A stretch of DNA of 64,000 nucleotides from Eleginops maclovinus (taxonomy: Eukaryota > Chordata > Actinopteri > Perciformes > Eleginopidae). Below, one piece after another: positions 41,847 to 53,378 of this stretch. How positions within the stretch are numbered: the first letter of the stretch is position 1; the number at the start of each line of letters is the position of its first letter. The stretch spans positions 22,129,640 through 22,193,639 of the forward strand of contig NC_086350.1 of NCBI RefSeq assembly GCF_036324505.1. Direction: 5' to 3'. A program made the position numbers and the translations under genes. The notes beneath the pieces are model-generated. The model saw only the letters and a list, made by a program, of their open reading frames with translations, had not been told where the DNA came from and searched no databases.

Positions 41847-43443
41847 CAGTGGGGCAAAACATATTTAGTCAGCCACCAATTGTGCAAGTTCTCCCATTTA
41901 AAAAGATGAGAGAGCCTGTAATTTTTATCATAGGTATACCTCAACTATGAGAGACAGAATGAGACAAAAATTCCAGGAAATCACATTGTAGGATTTTTAA
42001 AGAATTTATTTTCAAATTATTGTGGAAAATAAGTATTTGGTCAATAACAAAAGTTCATCTCAATACTTTGTTATATACCCTTTGTTGGCAATGACAGAGG
42101 TCAAACGTTTTCTGTAAGTCTTCACAAGGTTTTCACACACTGTTGCTGGTATTTTGGCCCATTCCTCATGCAGATCTCCTCTAAAGCAGTGATGTTTTGG
42201 GGCTGTCGCTGGGCAACACAGACTTTCAACTCCCTCCAAAGATTTTGTATGGGGTTGCGATCTGGAGACTGGCTAGGCCACTCCAGGACCTTGAAATGCT
42301 TCTTACGAAGCCACTCCTTCGTTGCCCTGGCGGTGTGTTTGGGATCATTGTCACGCTGAAAGACCCAGCCACGCTTTATCTTCAGTGCCCTTGCTGATGG
42401 AAGGAGGTTTTCACTCAAAATCTCACGATATATGGCCCCATTCATACTTTCCTTTACACGGATCAGTCGTCCTGGTCCCTTTGCAGAAAAACAGCCCCAA
42501 AGCATGATGTTTCCAGCCCCTTGCTTCACAGTAGGTATGGTGTTCTTTGGATGCAACTCTGCATTCTTTCTCCTCCAAACACGACGAGTTGAGTTTTTAC
42601 CAAAAAGTTTTATTTTGGTTTCATCTGACCATATGACATTCTCCCAATCCTCTTCTGGATCATCCAAATGCCCTCTAGCAAACTTCAGACGGGCCTGAAC
42701 ATGTACTGGCTTAAGCAGGGGGACACGTCTGGAACTGCAGGATTTAAGTCTCTGGCGTAGTGTGTTACTGATGGTAGCCTCTGTTACTTTAGTCCCAGCT
42801 CTCTGCAGGTCATTCACTAGGTCCCCCCGTGTGGTTCTGGGATTTTTGCTCACCGTTCTTGTGATCATTTTGACCCCACGGGGTGAGATCTTGCGTGGAG
42901 CCCCAGATCGAGGGAGATTAGCAGTGGTCTTGTATGTCTTCCATTTTCTAATAATTGCTCCCACAGTTGATTTCTTCACACCAAGCTGCTTACCTATTGC
43001 AGATTCAGTTTTCCCAGCCTGGTGCAGGTCTACAATTTTGTCTCTGGTGTCCTTTGACAGCTCTTTGGTCTTGGCCATAGTGGAGTTTGGAGTATGACTG
43101 TTTGAGGTTGTGGACAGGTGTCTTTTATACTGATAACGAGTTCAAAAAGGTGCCATAAATACAGGTAACGAGTGGAGGACAGAGGAGCCTCTTAAAGAAG
43201 AAGTTACAGGTCTGTGAGAGCCAGAAATCTTGCTTGTTTGTAGGTGACCAAATACTTATTTTACAGAGGAATTTACCAATTAATTCATTAAAAATCCTAC
43301 AATGTGATTTCCTGGATTGTTTCCCCCATTCTGTCTCTCATAGTTGAAGTGTACCTATGATGAAAATTACAGGCATCTCTCATCTTTATAAATGGGAGAA
43401 CTTGCACAATTGGTGGCTGACTAAATACGTTTTTGCCCCACTG
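41847..43443 (-). mobile_element. Tc1/mariner-type DNA transposon, full length
   Basis: 1,597 bp flanked by TA target duplications (41845-41846 and 43444-43445). Both ends begin CAGTGGGGCAAAA; the inverted terminal repeats run for about 200 bp with roughly 85-90% identity by eye. One transposase gene lies inside on the minus strand. The size and architecture are those of a Tc1-like element with long inverted repeats. It is inserted in the H4-H1 spacer. Confidence 0.95.
42070..43078 (-). pseudogene. Tc1-like transposase, inactivated
   Basis: An open frame from 43078 to 42122 gives 318 aa. Residues 1-110 carry the paired-like helix-turn-helix DNA-binding region, followed by the DD34E catalytic domain. 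The first catalytic Asp is D152 (IWSDETK) and the second D243 (QRDNDPKH). The position 34 residues further on, where the catalytic Glu belongs, is Gln278 (NPIQNLW; codon 42245-42247). After about residue 304 the frame shifts (near 42164) and the usual C-terminal 35-40 residues continue in another frame to about 42070. Both lesions predict an inactive enzyme, although the long intact frame shows the copy is fairly young. Confidence 0.93.
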
Positions 43444-43445
43444 TA

Positions 43446-43920
43446 TGTTGGAGCAGGGAAAAACGTAAGTCTTGATTAAGTTAGATACTTGATTCATGCA
43501 CACCATCAAGTTTAGGAATACATTGTAAGAAAAGTAAATCCAACCACTTACACATCACATAAAAGTGCATGATCAAAATTAAATTGTGGACGTTAACTGC
43601 AAAGACTGATCTTTTTGCAAAAGCAATCTTTTAAGAAATATTACAAATGGCATGGATATATTACATTGAAAGGGTAGGTAGGAAGTAATTATAAAGTACT
43701 GCTGGAATCTATTCACTTATGTACTGTGATTTGGCTAAATTGTTGCAATTTCGAATTACAATCAAAGTTAATTGATACATGGTCGAGTTGATGATAAAAA
43801 CAAAATACGGTACAAATAAAAATACATTGTTCTAAATTGACAAACAAAACTATTTAAAATAAATACAAATATAAAAAAAGGTATTATGTATAAATGTGTT
43901 CATACATAGTGTGTCTAACA
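43446..43920. other. Spacer between two Tc1 elements
   Basis: AT-rich; no gene or repeat ends recognised. Confidence 0.4.
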
Positions 43921-43922
43921 TA

Positions 43923-44645
43923 CAGTGCCCTCCAGAATTATTGGCACCCATTTGGTAAAAATGAGCAAAACAAGTTTATGGTTTTTCGTCATGATATTTC
44001 AGTCCAAATACTAACTAAAATCTAACATTTTCACTGAAGTAAAATAATTATAATAATGTTACCATTACATTTTTTTTTTTTTTCTCTCCAAAACATGTGT
44101 GCACCCCTTCATTTAATATTTTGTGCAGCTTCCTTTAGCCAGGATTACAGCTCTGAGTCTCCTCCTGTAATGCCTGATGAGGTTGGTGAACACATGGCAC
44201 GGGATCTGAGACCATTCTTCCATACAGAATGTTTCCAAATCCTTAAGATTCGGAAGTTGATGCTTGTGGACTCTTCAGCTCATCCCACACATTTTCAATG
44301 GGATTTAGGTCTGGGGACTGTGATGGCCATGGCAAAGTCTTTATTCTGTGGTCAGTAAATCATTTTTGAGTAGATTTTGAGTAATGCTTCGGATCATTGT
44401 CCTGCTGGAATGTCCAACCACGGCCCATTTTAAGCATCCGAGCAGAGGCTGGTTTTCATTTAATATCTGCTGGTATTTGATAGAGTCCACTTTAATACAA
44501 AGCCTTTTTAAACCATACCCTAAGCCCTGCCATCATCGGTGTGTTTGCTCTTACCAGAAAACTTCACTTTATTACAATCTCATAAACAACATACAGCTGT
44601 TTTTACATGGAGTCCCTGGACACACACCTGGGTCACTTGGAAAAC
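43923..44645 (-). mobile_element. Second, decayed Tc1-like element (truncated)
   Basis: The left terminus CAGTGCCCTCCAGAATTATT follows a TA at 43921-43922. On the minus strand a broken transposase reads [19 protein letters not shown] near 44260-44330, with stops before and after it. This family differs from the element at 41847. The other inverted repeat is not found, so the copy is truncated on the H1 side. The boundary near 44645 is approximate. Confidence 0.75.
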
Positions 44646-44689
44646 AGCTTTTATTATAGCTTTGGTGCATTTAAGATGAGTTTATGAGT

Positions 44690-44950
44690 ATACTTAGAGA
44701 GATATGCAGTTTAGCAGTGCTTGCCACAGTGGGGAAAATGTGAGGATTGGAAGCTCCACAAACAAGATTCAGAGAGCTTCAGAGCTATACATAATTTCAA
44801 TATGAAGATAAACAAGTCCGCCATCATCATTAACAGGATTAGTTGAGTCTCCACGGTTCTCATGATGTGTTTAAGAGCGGCGCCCCGCTCTCTTCACCAG
44901 TTCAGTCAGCCTCTCGTGTAGTGTGAGCAGGAACTAAACTTGAGTAGAAA
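44690..44950 (+). promoter_or_regulatory. H1 upstream region
   Basis: No TATAAA and no CCAAT box within about 150 bases of the H1 ATG. The nearest TATA-like sequence is GTTTAAGA around 44869-44876, followed by a GC-rich GAGCGGCGCCCCGCTC block that can pair with itself. CCACAAACAAG near 44757 is a weak match to the H1-specific AAACACA box. Confidence 0.4.
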
Positions 44951-45565
44951 ATGTCAGAAGTACCTCCAGCCGCCGCACCGGCCAAAGCCGTCAAGAAGAA
45001 GATTTCCAAGCCGACGAAGACCGGCCCAGGCGTCCGTGATCTCATCGTGAAAGCTGTGGCCGCATCCAAGGAGCGAAGCGGCGTGTCTCTGGCCGCCGTT
45101 AAGAAGGCTCTAGCTGCCGGAGGCTACGATGTGGAGAAGAACAATTCCCGCGTCAATACCGCCATCAAGAGCCTGGTCGTTAATGGGACTATGGTCCAGA
45201 CCAAGGGCACCGGGGCATCCGGATCATTCAAAATGAGCAAGAAGGTTGCCGAACCTAAGGCCAAGAAGCCCGCAGCAAAGAAAGCCGCTCCTAAAACCAA
45301 GAAGCCCGCAGCCAAGAAACCAGCAGCGGCCAAAAAGCCCGCGGCCTCAAAGAAATCTCCCAAGAAGGCAAAGAAACCCGCAGCGGCCAAGAAAGCAGTT
45401 ACCAAGAGCCCCAAGAAGACCACCAAGAGCCCGAAGAAGGCCGCCAAAAAGACGGTGGCAAAGAGCCCCAAGAAGGTGGTGAAAAAAGCCCCTGCAGCCA
45501 AGAAGTCCCCCGCAAAGAAGGTTGCAAAGCCCAAAGCGAAGAAGGCAGCACCCAAGAAGAAGTGA
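44951..45565 (+). CDS. Linker histone H1
   Basis: Intronless, 204 aa. A short alanine/proline-rich N-tail comes first, then the winged-helix globular domain at about residues 24-97 ([47 protein letters not shown]), then a C-tail of about 105 residues made of Lys-Ala-Pro repeats. Four or more SPKK motifs (CDK sites) lie in the tail. It binds linker DNA at the nucleosome dyad and compacts chromatin. The stop is followed 35 bases later by a histone stem-loop, so this is a replication-dependent H1. It is the only H1 in the window. Confidence 0.98.
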   Translation: MSEVPPAAAPAKAVKKKISKPTKTGPGVRDLIVKAVAASKERSGVSLAAVKKALAAGGYDVEKNNSRVNTAIKSLVVNGTMVQTKGTGASGSFKMSKKVAEPKAKKPAAKKAAPKTKKPAAKKPAAAKKPAASKKSPKKAKKPAAAKKAVTKSPKKTTKSPKKAAKKTVAKSPKKVVKKAPAAKKSPAKKVAKPKAKKAAPKKK

Positions 45566-45600
45566 GCTGTCATCCGTCTGATCTGTTAAGATCCACAAAA

Positions 45601-45616
45601 GGCTCTTTTAAGAGCC
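45601..45616 (+). terminator. Histone 3' stem-loop (H1)
   Basis: GGCTCT-TTTA-AGAGCC followed by ACCCA, 36 bases after the H1 stop codon. Confidence 0.97.
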
Positions 45617-45859
45617 ACCCATTTTGTCATTGGAGAGCACTTTTCTTGTCTCAGTAACTGCAGATGGTAAAATGAATTAATAATAGAAACTGCAGTGGAT
45701 GTTTAATACATATTTAATCCAGATTATTCAATAGGATATTGAACTGGATGTCAATGAAATCAACTGTTTATAAACGCAATTATTACAGTCATAATTCAAC
45801 CATGCACATCTCATTCATACATAGCAATGTTCCATACTGTTTATATTGTCTATGTTTCC

Positions 45860-46510
45860 ACACTTTAGGATAAATAAGATGGAACTTAATTTATCCCTGT
45901 GGGGAATGTCAGAGGTGTATAGCAATAACAGGGTTAGAGTGAAAAACAGGACAGTGCAGATTCAAAAGGTAATATAAAATGATATAGTTGAAACTATATT
46001 GTTAACTGTTGAAACAAGATATCACGAAAAAATGTTAATCATTCGATAGACATTTTGATTGAAAATTATATTTACAGGAGGGGTGAGAGCATGGTCAGTG
46101 CTGTACAAACAGTTCAAGTTGCAGTCCTGGTTACTATTAACAGGTTACAGGGTTAGCTCATGATTGTGCAGCATGATGGCTACAGGCACATTAGAATGTC
46201 GTTTAGTGGGGTGCCAAGCAGGGATGAGTCTGTGGCTGAACATCCTTCTCATTTTCACTAGCTCTGCATGGAGGGGGTGGGAGGGGTTCTCCAGGATACA
46301 GCCCAGCTTCCTTCTCGACCTCCCCTCCGCCACCTCCGCCACCTCCTCCACATTGTCCAGTTTTACTCCAACTACTGAGCTAGCTTTCCTCGCAAGCTTG
46401 TTCAGCCTGTCAGTGTCCCCTTTGTTGGCGTTTCTCCCCCAGCAAAGAAAAGTGCACTGGCTACCACAGGCTGGTAGAACATCTGCAGCAGCCTCGCCAC
46501 ACATTGTAGC
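45860..46510 (-). mobile_element. LINE 3' part (ORF2 C-terminus and 3' UTR)
   Basis: A minus-strand open frame (46504-46145) contains DRLNKLARKASSVVGVKLDN, GCILENPSHPLHAEL and FSHRLIPAW, the familiar C-terminus of L2/Rex-type LINE reverse transcriptases. The 3' UTR continues to a CCCACAGGGATAAATTAAG end near 45885. It lies just downstream of H1, in opposite orientation. A small in-frame expansion (EEVAEVAE) is present. Confidence 0.75.
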
Positions 46511-46980
46511 ACCTAATGAATCCCTTTTTATATTTAACTTTGTTTAAATGTTGCGTGGATTGTGTTGATCTGATAAGGTACTATTTTGTATTTGTTTCAC
46601 ATGCTGTGGAATATACAGCTCATTTTTATAATAATAAAACATATTAATAAATACATACAGCACCCCTGCATATATCTCTCTTCCTTCCTTTACCCTTCTC
46701 TGACAAATCTTAAACACTCCATCCTCTTCTAATCACCATTTTCCTGTCATTCAATCTTTCCACATTAAACTTATCACAGAGAATAACACCAACTCTACAG
46801 GTTTTCAGCCAGAGGTGGGCAGAACCTTCATTTCTTGTATCCTTCAACATGTGTATTTGAAGTTTTATGTGCTTTCAAAGGAGAATTAAATGTCTATGTT
46901 TCTGTAGCAATACAAAGTTTTGTAAAATATGTCTCTTATAAAGCTACCAGAAACTCACAATGCCAAATGTGAATTAATAA
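46511..46980. other. Spacer, nothing recognised
   Basis: AT-rich, with a CT-rich stretch near 46680-46770. No gene seen. Confidence 0.4.
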
Positions 46981-46994
46981 TACAAAACAGCTGC

Positions 46995-48128
46995 TTTTCT
47001 TCACCTTCTCTCTGATTATTGGTGGTGCAGCTGCTGTGGAGGAGGTTTCGTTTTTTGAAATTATTTTTGTCGAATAGCTGATCAGCTTCAGCATACGTGT
47101 CACCTTGCCTGTGCCAATCAGCACCGACCTGACTCCAGTAGTTCCTTTATAAGGTCTCTGATCTAGGCAACAAATATTTTTTCTTGAACTGTGAACTAGA
47201 GATGGCAAATCCGGATCTTTTTACGGACTCAAGGTCTTCTGATTCAGTCATTGAAGAGATCCGGATCGTATTAGTCCTTTGAGTCGTTTGAGTCAGCATC
47301 ACCAAGAGTGTAGAAATCCTACCGGTGAAACAGGAGGCCATAGTCTCCAACTTCAAATATATATATTTTTTTTCTGTCTTAATGCTTGTTGATTGTTTAT
47401 TATTTATTAATATTTGGCTTCTCACACTTGACTGGGTGAAATCGTCAAATTATCTGTGCACAGTATGCATCTACGTTCTCATAAACAGAGCTGACACTCA
47501 CTGAAAACCATGACGAGTCCGACCGACGAGTTTGCTGTTTCGAGCTGTGTGGAATAATCCACTCATTCAGTCCGCTCACCGAATCTGTGTCTGTGAAGTT
47601 CCGCTGACTCACTCGTAGGCTACTGTTCTGGATCATTGATCTGGATCCACGGATCCCGCAAGTCCACTATGTTTCCGGCTCTAAAGGAAGTTTCAGTCTG
47701 GATCTCTGGATCTGCTACAGTTACGGCTCTGAGTCTGACGGGTCTGCAGGAAGTGTGTCCGATCCGCTTCCCCTGAGTCAAACGATGACTTGTGGTGGAA
47801 ATGGATCCAAGTCCTTATCTATGATAAACTATGGACCTTCTGTTCTGGTAGCTACTTGCTACAGGCTAGGCAGATGGACGGGGATATGTTGTAATGTGGT
47901 TTTACATGTTATAGGGAGCGTAGTGAATGACGCAATATATAGTTTTAATTTGTACGTCACCAGGTGTAGGCCTCAAAGGATTTGGGTTAATGGAGAGGGG
48001 AGACTCGTGACTCCCGGGTCATTATTGGGATCCGGGTTAATGATCTGGATGAATCAGGACTCGTCCTTCTCTACTGTGAATGCAGAGAGGACTGAGGGAC
48101 CACAATGGCAAGAACCAAGCAGACTGCT
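46995..48128 (+). pseudogene. Disrupted histone H3 copy: promoter, split leader, eight codons
   Basis: 46995-47196 aligns almost base for base (about 90% by eye) with the promoter and leader of the intact H3 gene (minus strand, about 55790 down to 55590). It includes the TATA region, here CTTTATAAGG. The leader is then cut by an 877-bp hAT-like element (47197-48073) and resumes at 48074 with AGAGAGGACTGAGG, followed by ATGGCAAGAACCAAGCAGAC at 48105, the first codons of H3. After MARTKQTA the H3 sequence is lost. No stem-loop follows. Confidence 0.88.
47197..48073. mobile_element. hAT-like non-autonomous element in an H3 leader
   Basis: 877 bp. Ends TAGAGATGGCAAATCC (left) and, on the other strand, TAGAGAAGGACGAGTCC (right) form imperfect inverted repeats. 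Target duplications are CTGTGAAC (47189-47196) and CTGTGAAT (48074-48081): 8 bp with one mismatch, as hAT elements make. The intact H3 leader contains CTGTGAAC once, which confirms the empty site. The interior is rich in GGATC/CGGATC motifs and has no transposase. Confidence 0.85.
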
Positions 48129-48266
48129 GTTGCAATACGCAACCAACGTTTTATTTCGTATAGGCTTGGCTCTCTTGCTATCTATTGGGAAAAATATAAA
48201 ATAGAACTCACTTACTCCAAGGAACAAAAAACTGCAAATGACTCATCACAGTCTCGGGAGATATAA
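48105..48266 (+). other. Chimeric ORF: H3 N-tail fused to unrelated sequence
   Basis: A 53-codon frame starts with the H3 residues MARTKQTA and continues with about 45 residues unrelated to histones, ending in TAA at 48264-48266. It keeps an H3-type start context, but the promoter is 1 kb away beyond the hAT element. Most likely not a functional gene; listed because the H3 start is exact. Confidence 0.4.
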
Positions 48267-48539
48267 CATAATATATGAAATGTTTTCCATGAGGGAACGA
48301 AGGCTGGAAAGAATAAAACCTGTGAGATTTAGAGACGAAGGTCAGATGTGGAATCAGTCCACTGATAAAGGGGGAATAGGCAGCTCTCTTTGTGTCGACA
48401 GGCAGGAGAGAGGGCGCACAGCTGAGTCCCCGATATCACGTATTCTGACAAAACATACTCAAAGACACATTATAAAATGATTATATTTATTTTTCCTAGG
48501 GGAAAATGTATAAGCTATTCATCAGCACACAGGCAATAT

Positions 48540-48984
48540 ATTTAAAAAATTGCAACATCTTTAATATCAGTGTCAATTTTGTAAGCAACAGGTAAGTAAT
48601 TGCATGCTATCAAAACTCTAAAGATTTTTGCTGCCCGCTCTTCATACAGAACACTTAGTATTTTGAGCATTGAGGGAGAGAGGAATAGGAAATGGCCTCA
48701 AGATAGCTGTAGCTCAAAATAACTAGACATCTGGACACAAGCTGTGGTCTGATTAGCCAAAGATTACAGGAAAATCACTGAAGATGTGTCAAGAGGAGAC
48801 ACAATTGTAGGACAATATGGTTACTCCTCAGACACAAGTGGTGAGCACTGCTAACATACAACATCTTCTACAAAGAGAAAGCTATACAGCAGCTGCTGCA
48901 TGTCTCTCTCTCAGTAAAGAGTCTCTCAACAATAGCGCTGAACAATGCTGCAGTAATACATGCAGTAATGCCTGCAGTAATAAC
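48540..48984 (-). repeat. Inverted repeat arm, left copy
   Basis: Matches the reverse complement of 57445-57915 at roughly 80-85% by eye with small indels. Shared blocks include CACTGAAGATGTGTCAAGAG and ATGGTTACTCCTCAGACACA. Nature unknown: no transposon ends and no clear ORF. The two arms enclose H2A, H2B copy 2, H3 and the C-terminal H3 fragment. Confidence 0.8.
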
Positions 48985-49514
48985 CAGCGTTGGGTGTAAT
49001 GCATTACAAAAGTAACAGAGGTTATATTACTTAACAATATAGAAGGAACGAGTGCCTGAAAGCCAAAGCTACATACGTTAACTTTCTCTCTGTCTGCTCA
49101 ACTGCTTGAACCCCAAGAAGTTAAGAGACTCTTGCCGGAGTTTGTTGTTGAAGATGTGACTCTGACAACTGTGGAATCGCTGACTTTTAGAAAGCCTGTC
49201 AAAATGCCTGTTCACACCATAAATGACAAAGTAAGCTAACGTTGCAATAGAAACATGTTCATATACACTATGTTACTGGGCCATGTATGTATGTGTAATG
49301 AGCTGCATTAAACTACATTTTAGAATGTAAAATGCCTAGCCATACTTTTGTCGTTATTTTGGTGAAAGTAATTCAAAAGTAATGCAAAAGTAGTGTAACG
49401 CATTACAGTTCAAAGACAGTACTAATATAATGTAACTTGTTACTTAAAAGAAGACAGTAATAAGTAATGTATAATAATATATATTACATTTTGGAAGTAA
49501 CTTGCCCAACACTG
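48985..49514 (+). mobile_element. hAT element, non-autonomous, with transposase remnant
   Basis: 530 bp. Termini CAGCGTTGGG and CCCAACACTG are inverted repeats. The 8-bp target duplication GTAATAAC is perfect (48977-48984 and 49515-49522). Subterminal TAATGCATTAC and AAAGTAAC motifs are typical of a common fish hAT family. From about 49096 a short frame reads LLPEFVVEDVTLTTVESLTF, resembling the region of hAT transposases before the catalytic core, and ends in a stop near 49240. Confidence 0.92.
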
Positions 49515-49639
49515 GTAATAACGATTGAAAATTAATGACTTATGTCCCTATGGTGTTCTTATCTAATGTGTGGGAATAGGAGTATACATCCCAAAGTTGA
49601 AAATATCAATCTCAAAACAAAAAATGAGTCTCAGTTCAA

Positions 49640-50865
<1,226 letters not shown>

Positions 50866-50893
50866 ACGACCAAACCATCTGCATCTAAACAAT

Positions 50894-50909
50894 GGCTCTT
50901 TTAAGAGCC
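50894..50909 (+). terminator. Histone 3' stem-loop (H2A)
   Basis: GGCTCT-TTTA-AGAGCC followed by ACACT, 29 bases after the H2A stop codon. Confidence 0.97.
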
Positions 50910-51786
50910 ACACTCACCCCTAACTAAAGCTGGAATTCCGTTCATGTATACTTTATACAAGTGTAAAACTGCTATTGATTTTAAAATCCAAATGAATAAG
51001 AAGTTGTGTCACATGGTTGTTTTTAAAGTAACATTAGGAGGGAAGTTTCATTAGAATAAAGAGAAGATCCCTAACTTAACATGTCTTAACATCCTAAAAT
51101 AACTAACTGGTGATCAACAACTGTCGTGACGTGAACCACATTTGTCATTTAAGTTGTACTTTGTCAGTGCTCACCCCATAAATCAAGCATGACTAAATAA
51201 ACGATTTGCTCATGAAAATATAAATATTTTTTACAAAGGTTTGCTATAGAAAGGAACACCTCAACGCCTGATTCAAAAATGTAAAGATTGTGCTGTGCAG
51301 AGGTGGAAATACATTCCACTGGAATCATTTAAATAGAAAACACTCATTAAAAAATACTATTTATAAATATGTTGTTGAATTTATACAGCATTTGAATATA
51401 CATTTAGATTGCTCTCTGAATTAGAGATATATTAATCAAATTATAGAAGGTATACTTGTGTCTGTGGTAGAGTGTAGACACTTAATACATTTAATGACAA
51501 CATCTTATCTTGGGAACCTCTGTGAAACACTGACTGATCTCTGTAGACAGACTTCCTCATGGGGTGCTAGGTCATTGGAGGTATAACCTCCCAATTAAAT
51601 AACATCCCTTGATTCAATCAGACAAAGACTGATGCTAAATCATATGCTCATTCCAGCTGATACAAAAGGGATAAAACAAACATGGGCAATTCAGAGTTTT
51701 AACATCCAATCAGATATAAAATCTTCCACAAATGGACGACTCATCTGGTGGAGGTTGTATAATGCCAGCGTCATTAAGAACTTAGT
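50910..51786. other. Spacer between H2A and H2B copy 2
   Basis: From about 51150 this matches the upstream flank of H2B copy 1 (from about 37150) in interrupted blocks, showing that a block of more than 1 kb was duplicated. No gene. Confidence 0.5.
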
Positions 51787-51991
51787 GTATGTGTTCATTT
51801 TATAATCACCAATTTAGTATATCCAACTATCAAGCATAATTGACTTACATTTGATTGATTTTGCTACTTACACTAGAGGTGAGGCGATGTGTGGCCCAAA
51901 CTTACATAGATTTTTCTGAATGTGGCCCTGAGTGAAAAAGGTTTGGACACCCCTGGCGTATGTGTTCATTTTATAAACACCAATTTAGTAT
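51787..51991 (+). mobile_element. Truncated hAT end between 34-bp direct repeats
   Basis: 51821-51955 is the 3' end of the same family as the hAT at 53379 (TGGCCCTGAGTGAAAAAG, then GTTTGGACACCCCTG); its 5' end is missing. It is bracketed by direct repeats of 34 bp (51787-51820 and 51958-51991) that differ at one base. A hAT insertion makes only 8-bp duplications, so the longer repeat needs another explanation. Confidence 0.8.
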
Positions 51992-52086
51992 TAAGTTTAC
52001 CTTATTACATTCAAGTAAAGCAGATACATCTGCTCACAGTACATCATTACTTTGTATGCGTAGGCTCGGTCATGCGCAGATGATAA

Positions 52087-52138
52087 CCAATCCCGTGAAA
52101 GCAACAGCTCAGCCAGATTTGCATAGAGTGAATATAAA
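52087..52138 (+). promoter_or_regulatory. H2B copy 2 CCAAT, octamer and TATA
   Basis: CCAAT at 52087-52091, octamer ATTTGCAT at 52117-52124 and TATAAA at 52133-52138 lie in order before the ATG at 52192. The surrounding 120 bases are nearly identical to the copy 1 promoter. Confidence 0.9.
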
Positions 52139-52191
52139 AGGCGGCTCGCTTCTCTGGAATCCATCTGACTGTCAATCCCCGACTGATCATC

Positions 52192-52569
52192 ATGCCTGAC
52201 GCACCTTCCGTCAAAGCGCCCAAGAAGGGCTCAAAGAAAGCCGTCTCCAAGACCGTCAGCAAGACCGGCAAGAAGAGGAGGAAGTCCAGGAAGGAGAGCT
52301 ACGCCATCTACGTGTACAAGGTGATGAAGCAGGTCCACCCCGACACCGGTATCTCCTCCAAGGCTATGGGCATCATGAACTGCTTTGTGAGCGACATCTT
52401 TGAGCGCATCGCCGGTGAGGCCTCTCGTCTGGCTCACTACAACAAGCGCTCCACCATCACCTCCAGGGAGATTCAGACCGCTGTCCGCCTGCTGCTGCCC
52501 GGAGAGCTGGCTAAACACGCTGTCTCTGAGGGCACCAAGGCTGTGACCAAGTACACCAGCTCCAAGTAA
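52192..52569 (+). CDS. Histone H2B, copy 2
   Basis: Intronless, 125 aa, identical in protein to copy 1 at 37764 except Val22 in place of Ala22. It shares the IMNCFVSD variant and the [17 protein letters not shown]-terminus. Coding DNA differs from copy 1 at only a few third positions. The full H2B fold and C-terminal TKYTSSK are present. A complete CCAAT-octamer-TATA promoter and a stem-loop mark it as an intact replication-dependent gene. Confidence 0.98.
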   Translation: MPDAPSVKAPKKGSKKAVSKTVSKTGKKRRKSRKESYAIYVYKVMKQVHPDTGISSKAMGIMNCFVSDIFERIAGEASRLAHYNKRSTITSREIQTAVRLLLPGELAKHAVSEGTKAVTKYTSSK

Positions 52570-52599
52570 ACTCTGCTGCTGTTATACCAACAACACAAA

Positions 52600-52615
52600 G
52601 GCTCTTTTAAGAGCC
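52600..52615 (+). terminator. Histone 3' stem-loop (H2B copy 2)
   Basis: GGCTCT-TTTA-AGAGCC followed by ACCCA, 31 bases after the stop, with flanks identical to copy 1. Confidence 0.97.
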
Positions 52616-53378
52616 ACCCACTACATCTGATGACATATTCCTGATATTGTCTCTTGAGGCATGTCCCTATATAGTCAACAAAACCAGCTTATTTTATTTT
52701 ATAATGTAGACCGCTTAACCAACAGTATTTCTGCGACAGTTGAATATACTCCAGACCTGCTCCAACTATGGGGTCCATTATTTATAGATGTATTGTTAGT
52801 CCTTTTTTTATTATTATTTGGCCATTAGTGAATTTATTTATTTTATACATCAAACCAGATTGGAAGAGGACAAGGCATTGTCAGGTTGGAGTAAAACAGT
52901 TATGCATAATCATAGATGGATGCCCCAGACAGATCTCTGAATAGTATGGGGTCAGATCAGTCTCATAATACACAAATGCACACGGAAGGATTCACACTTG
53001 TATTTCATACACCGCACAAATGTTGTTCAATGCACACACATATGTTCTGTTTCATATACATGTAAATAATATCCAAATGCAGAAAAGCACTTCATATACG
53101 CATTTTGCGCTGTTTGGAGCAGACAGGTCAACTTCATCATGGCGTCCAGCAGAAGTTAGTGATGAGTGTTTCGCGTGAATGCTTAAATATTTTTTAGGTA
53201 TGAATTCTTGGGATGTGTTACAGTTATATGGGTGGCATGTAATGCTAGCGTGTGCTGGCAAGTTAGCTATATAATGCTAATAGACTACCTAAAATATATT
53301 CCATTGTGTTTAATGATGGAGTTAAATTGAACATTAAGAGCTGAAGTTAAATAGGATTAACCGGTGTATGTCCTAGGT

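Noticed and set aside
45124..45598. Minus-strand and alternative-frame ORFs of 78-149 codons over H1
   Set aside because: Shadows of the biased Lys-Ala-Pro codon use of the H1 tail.
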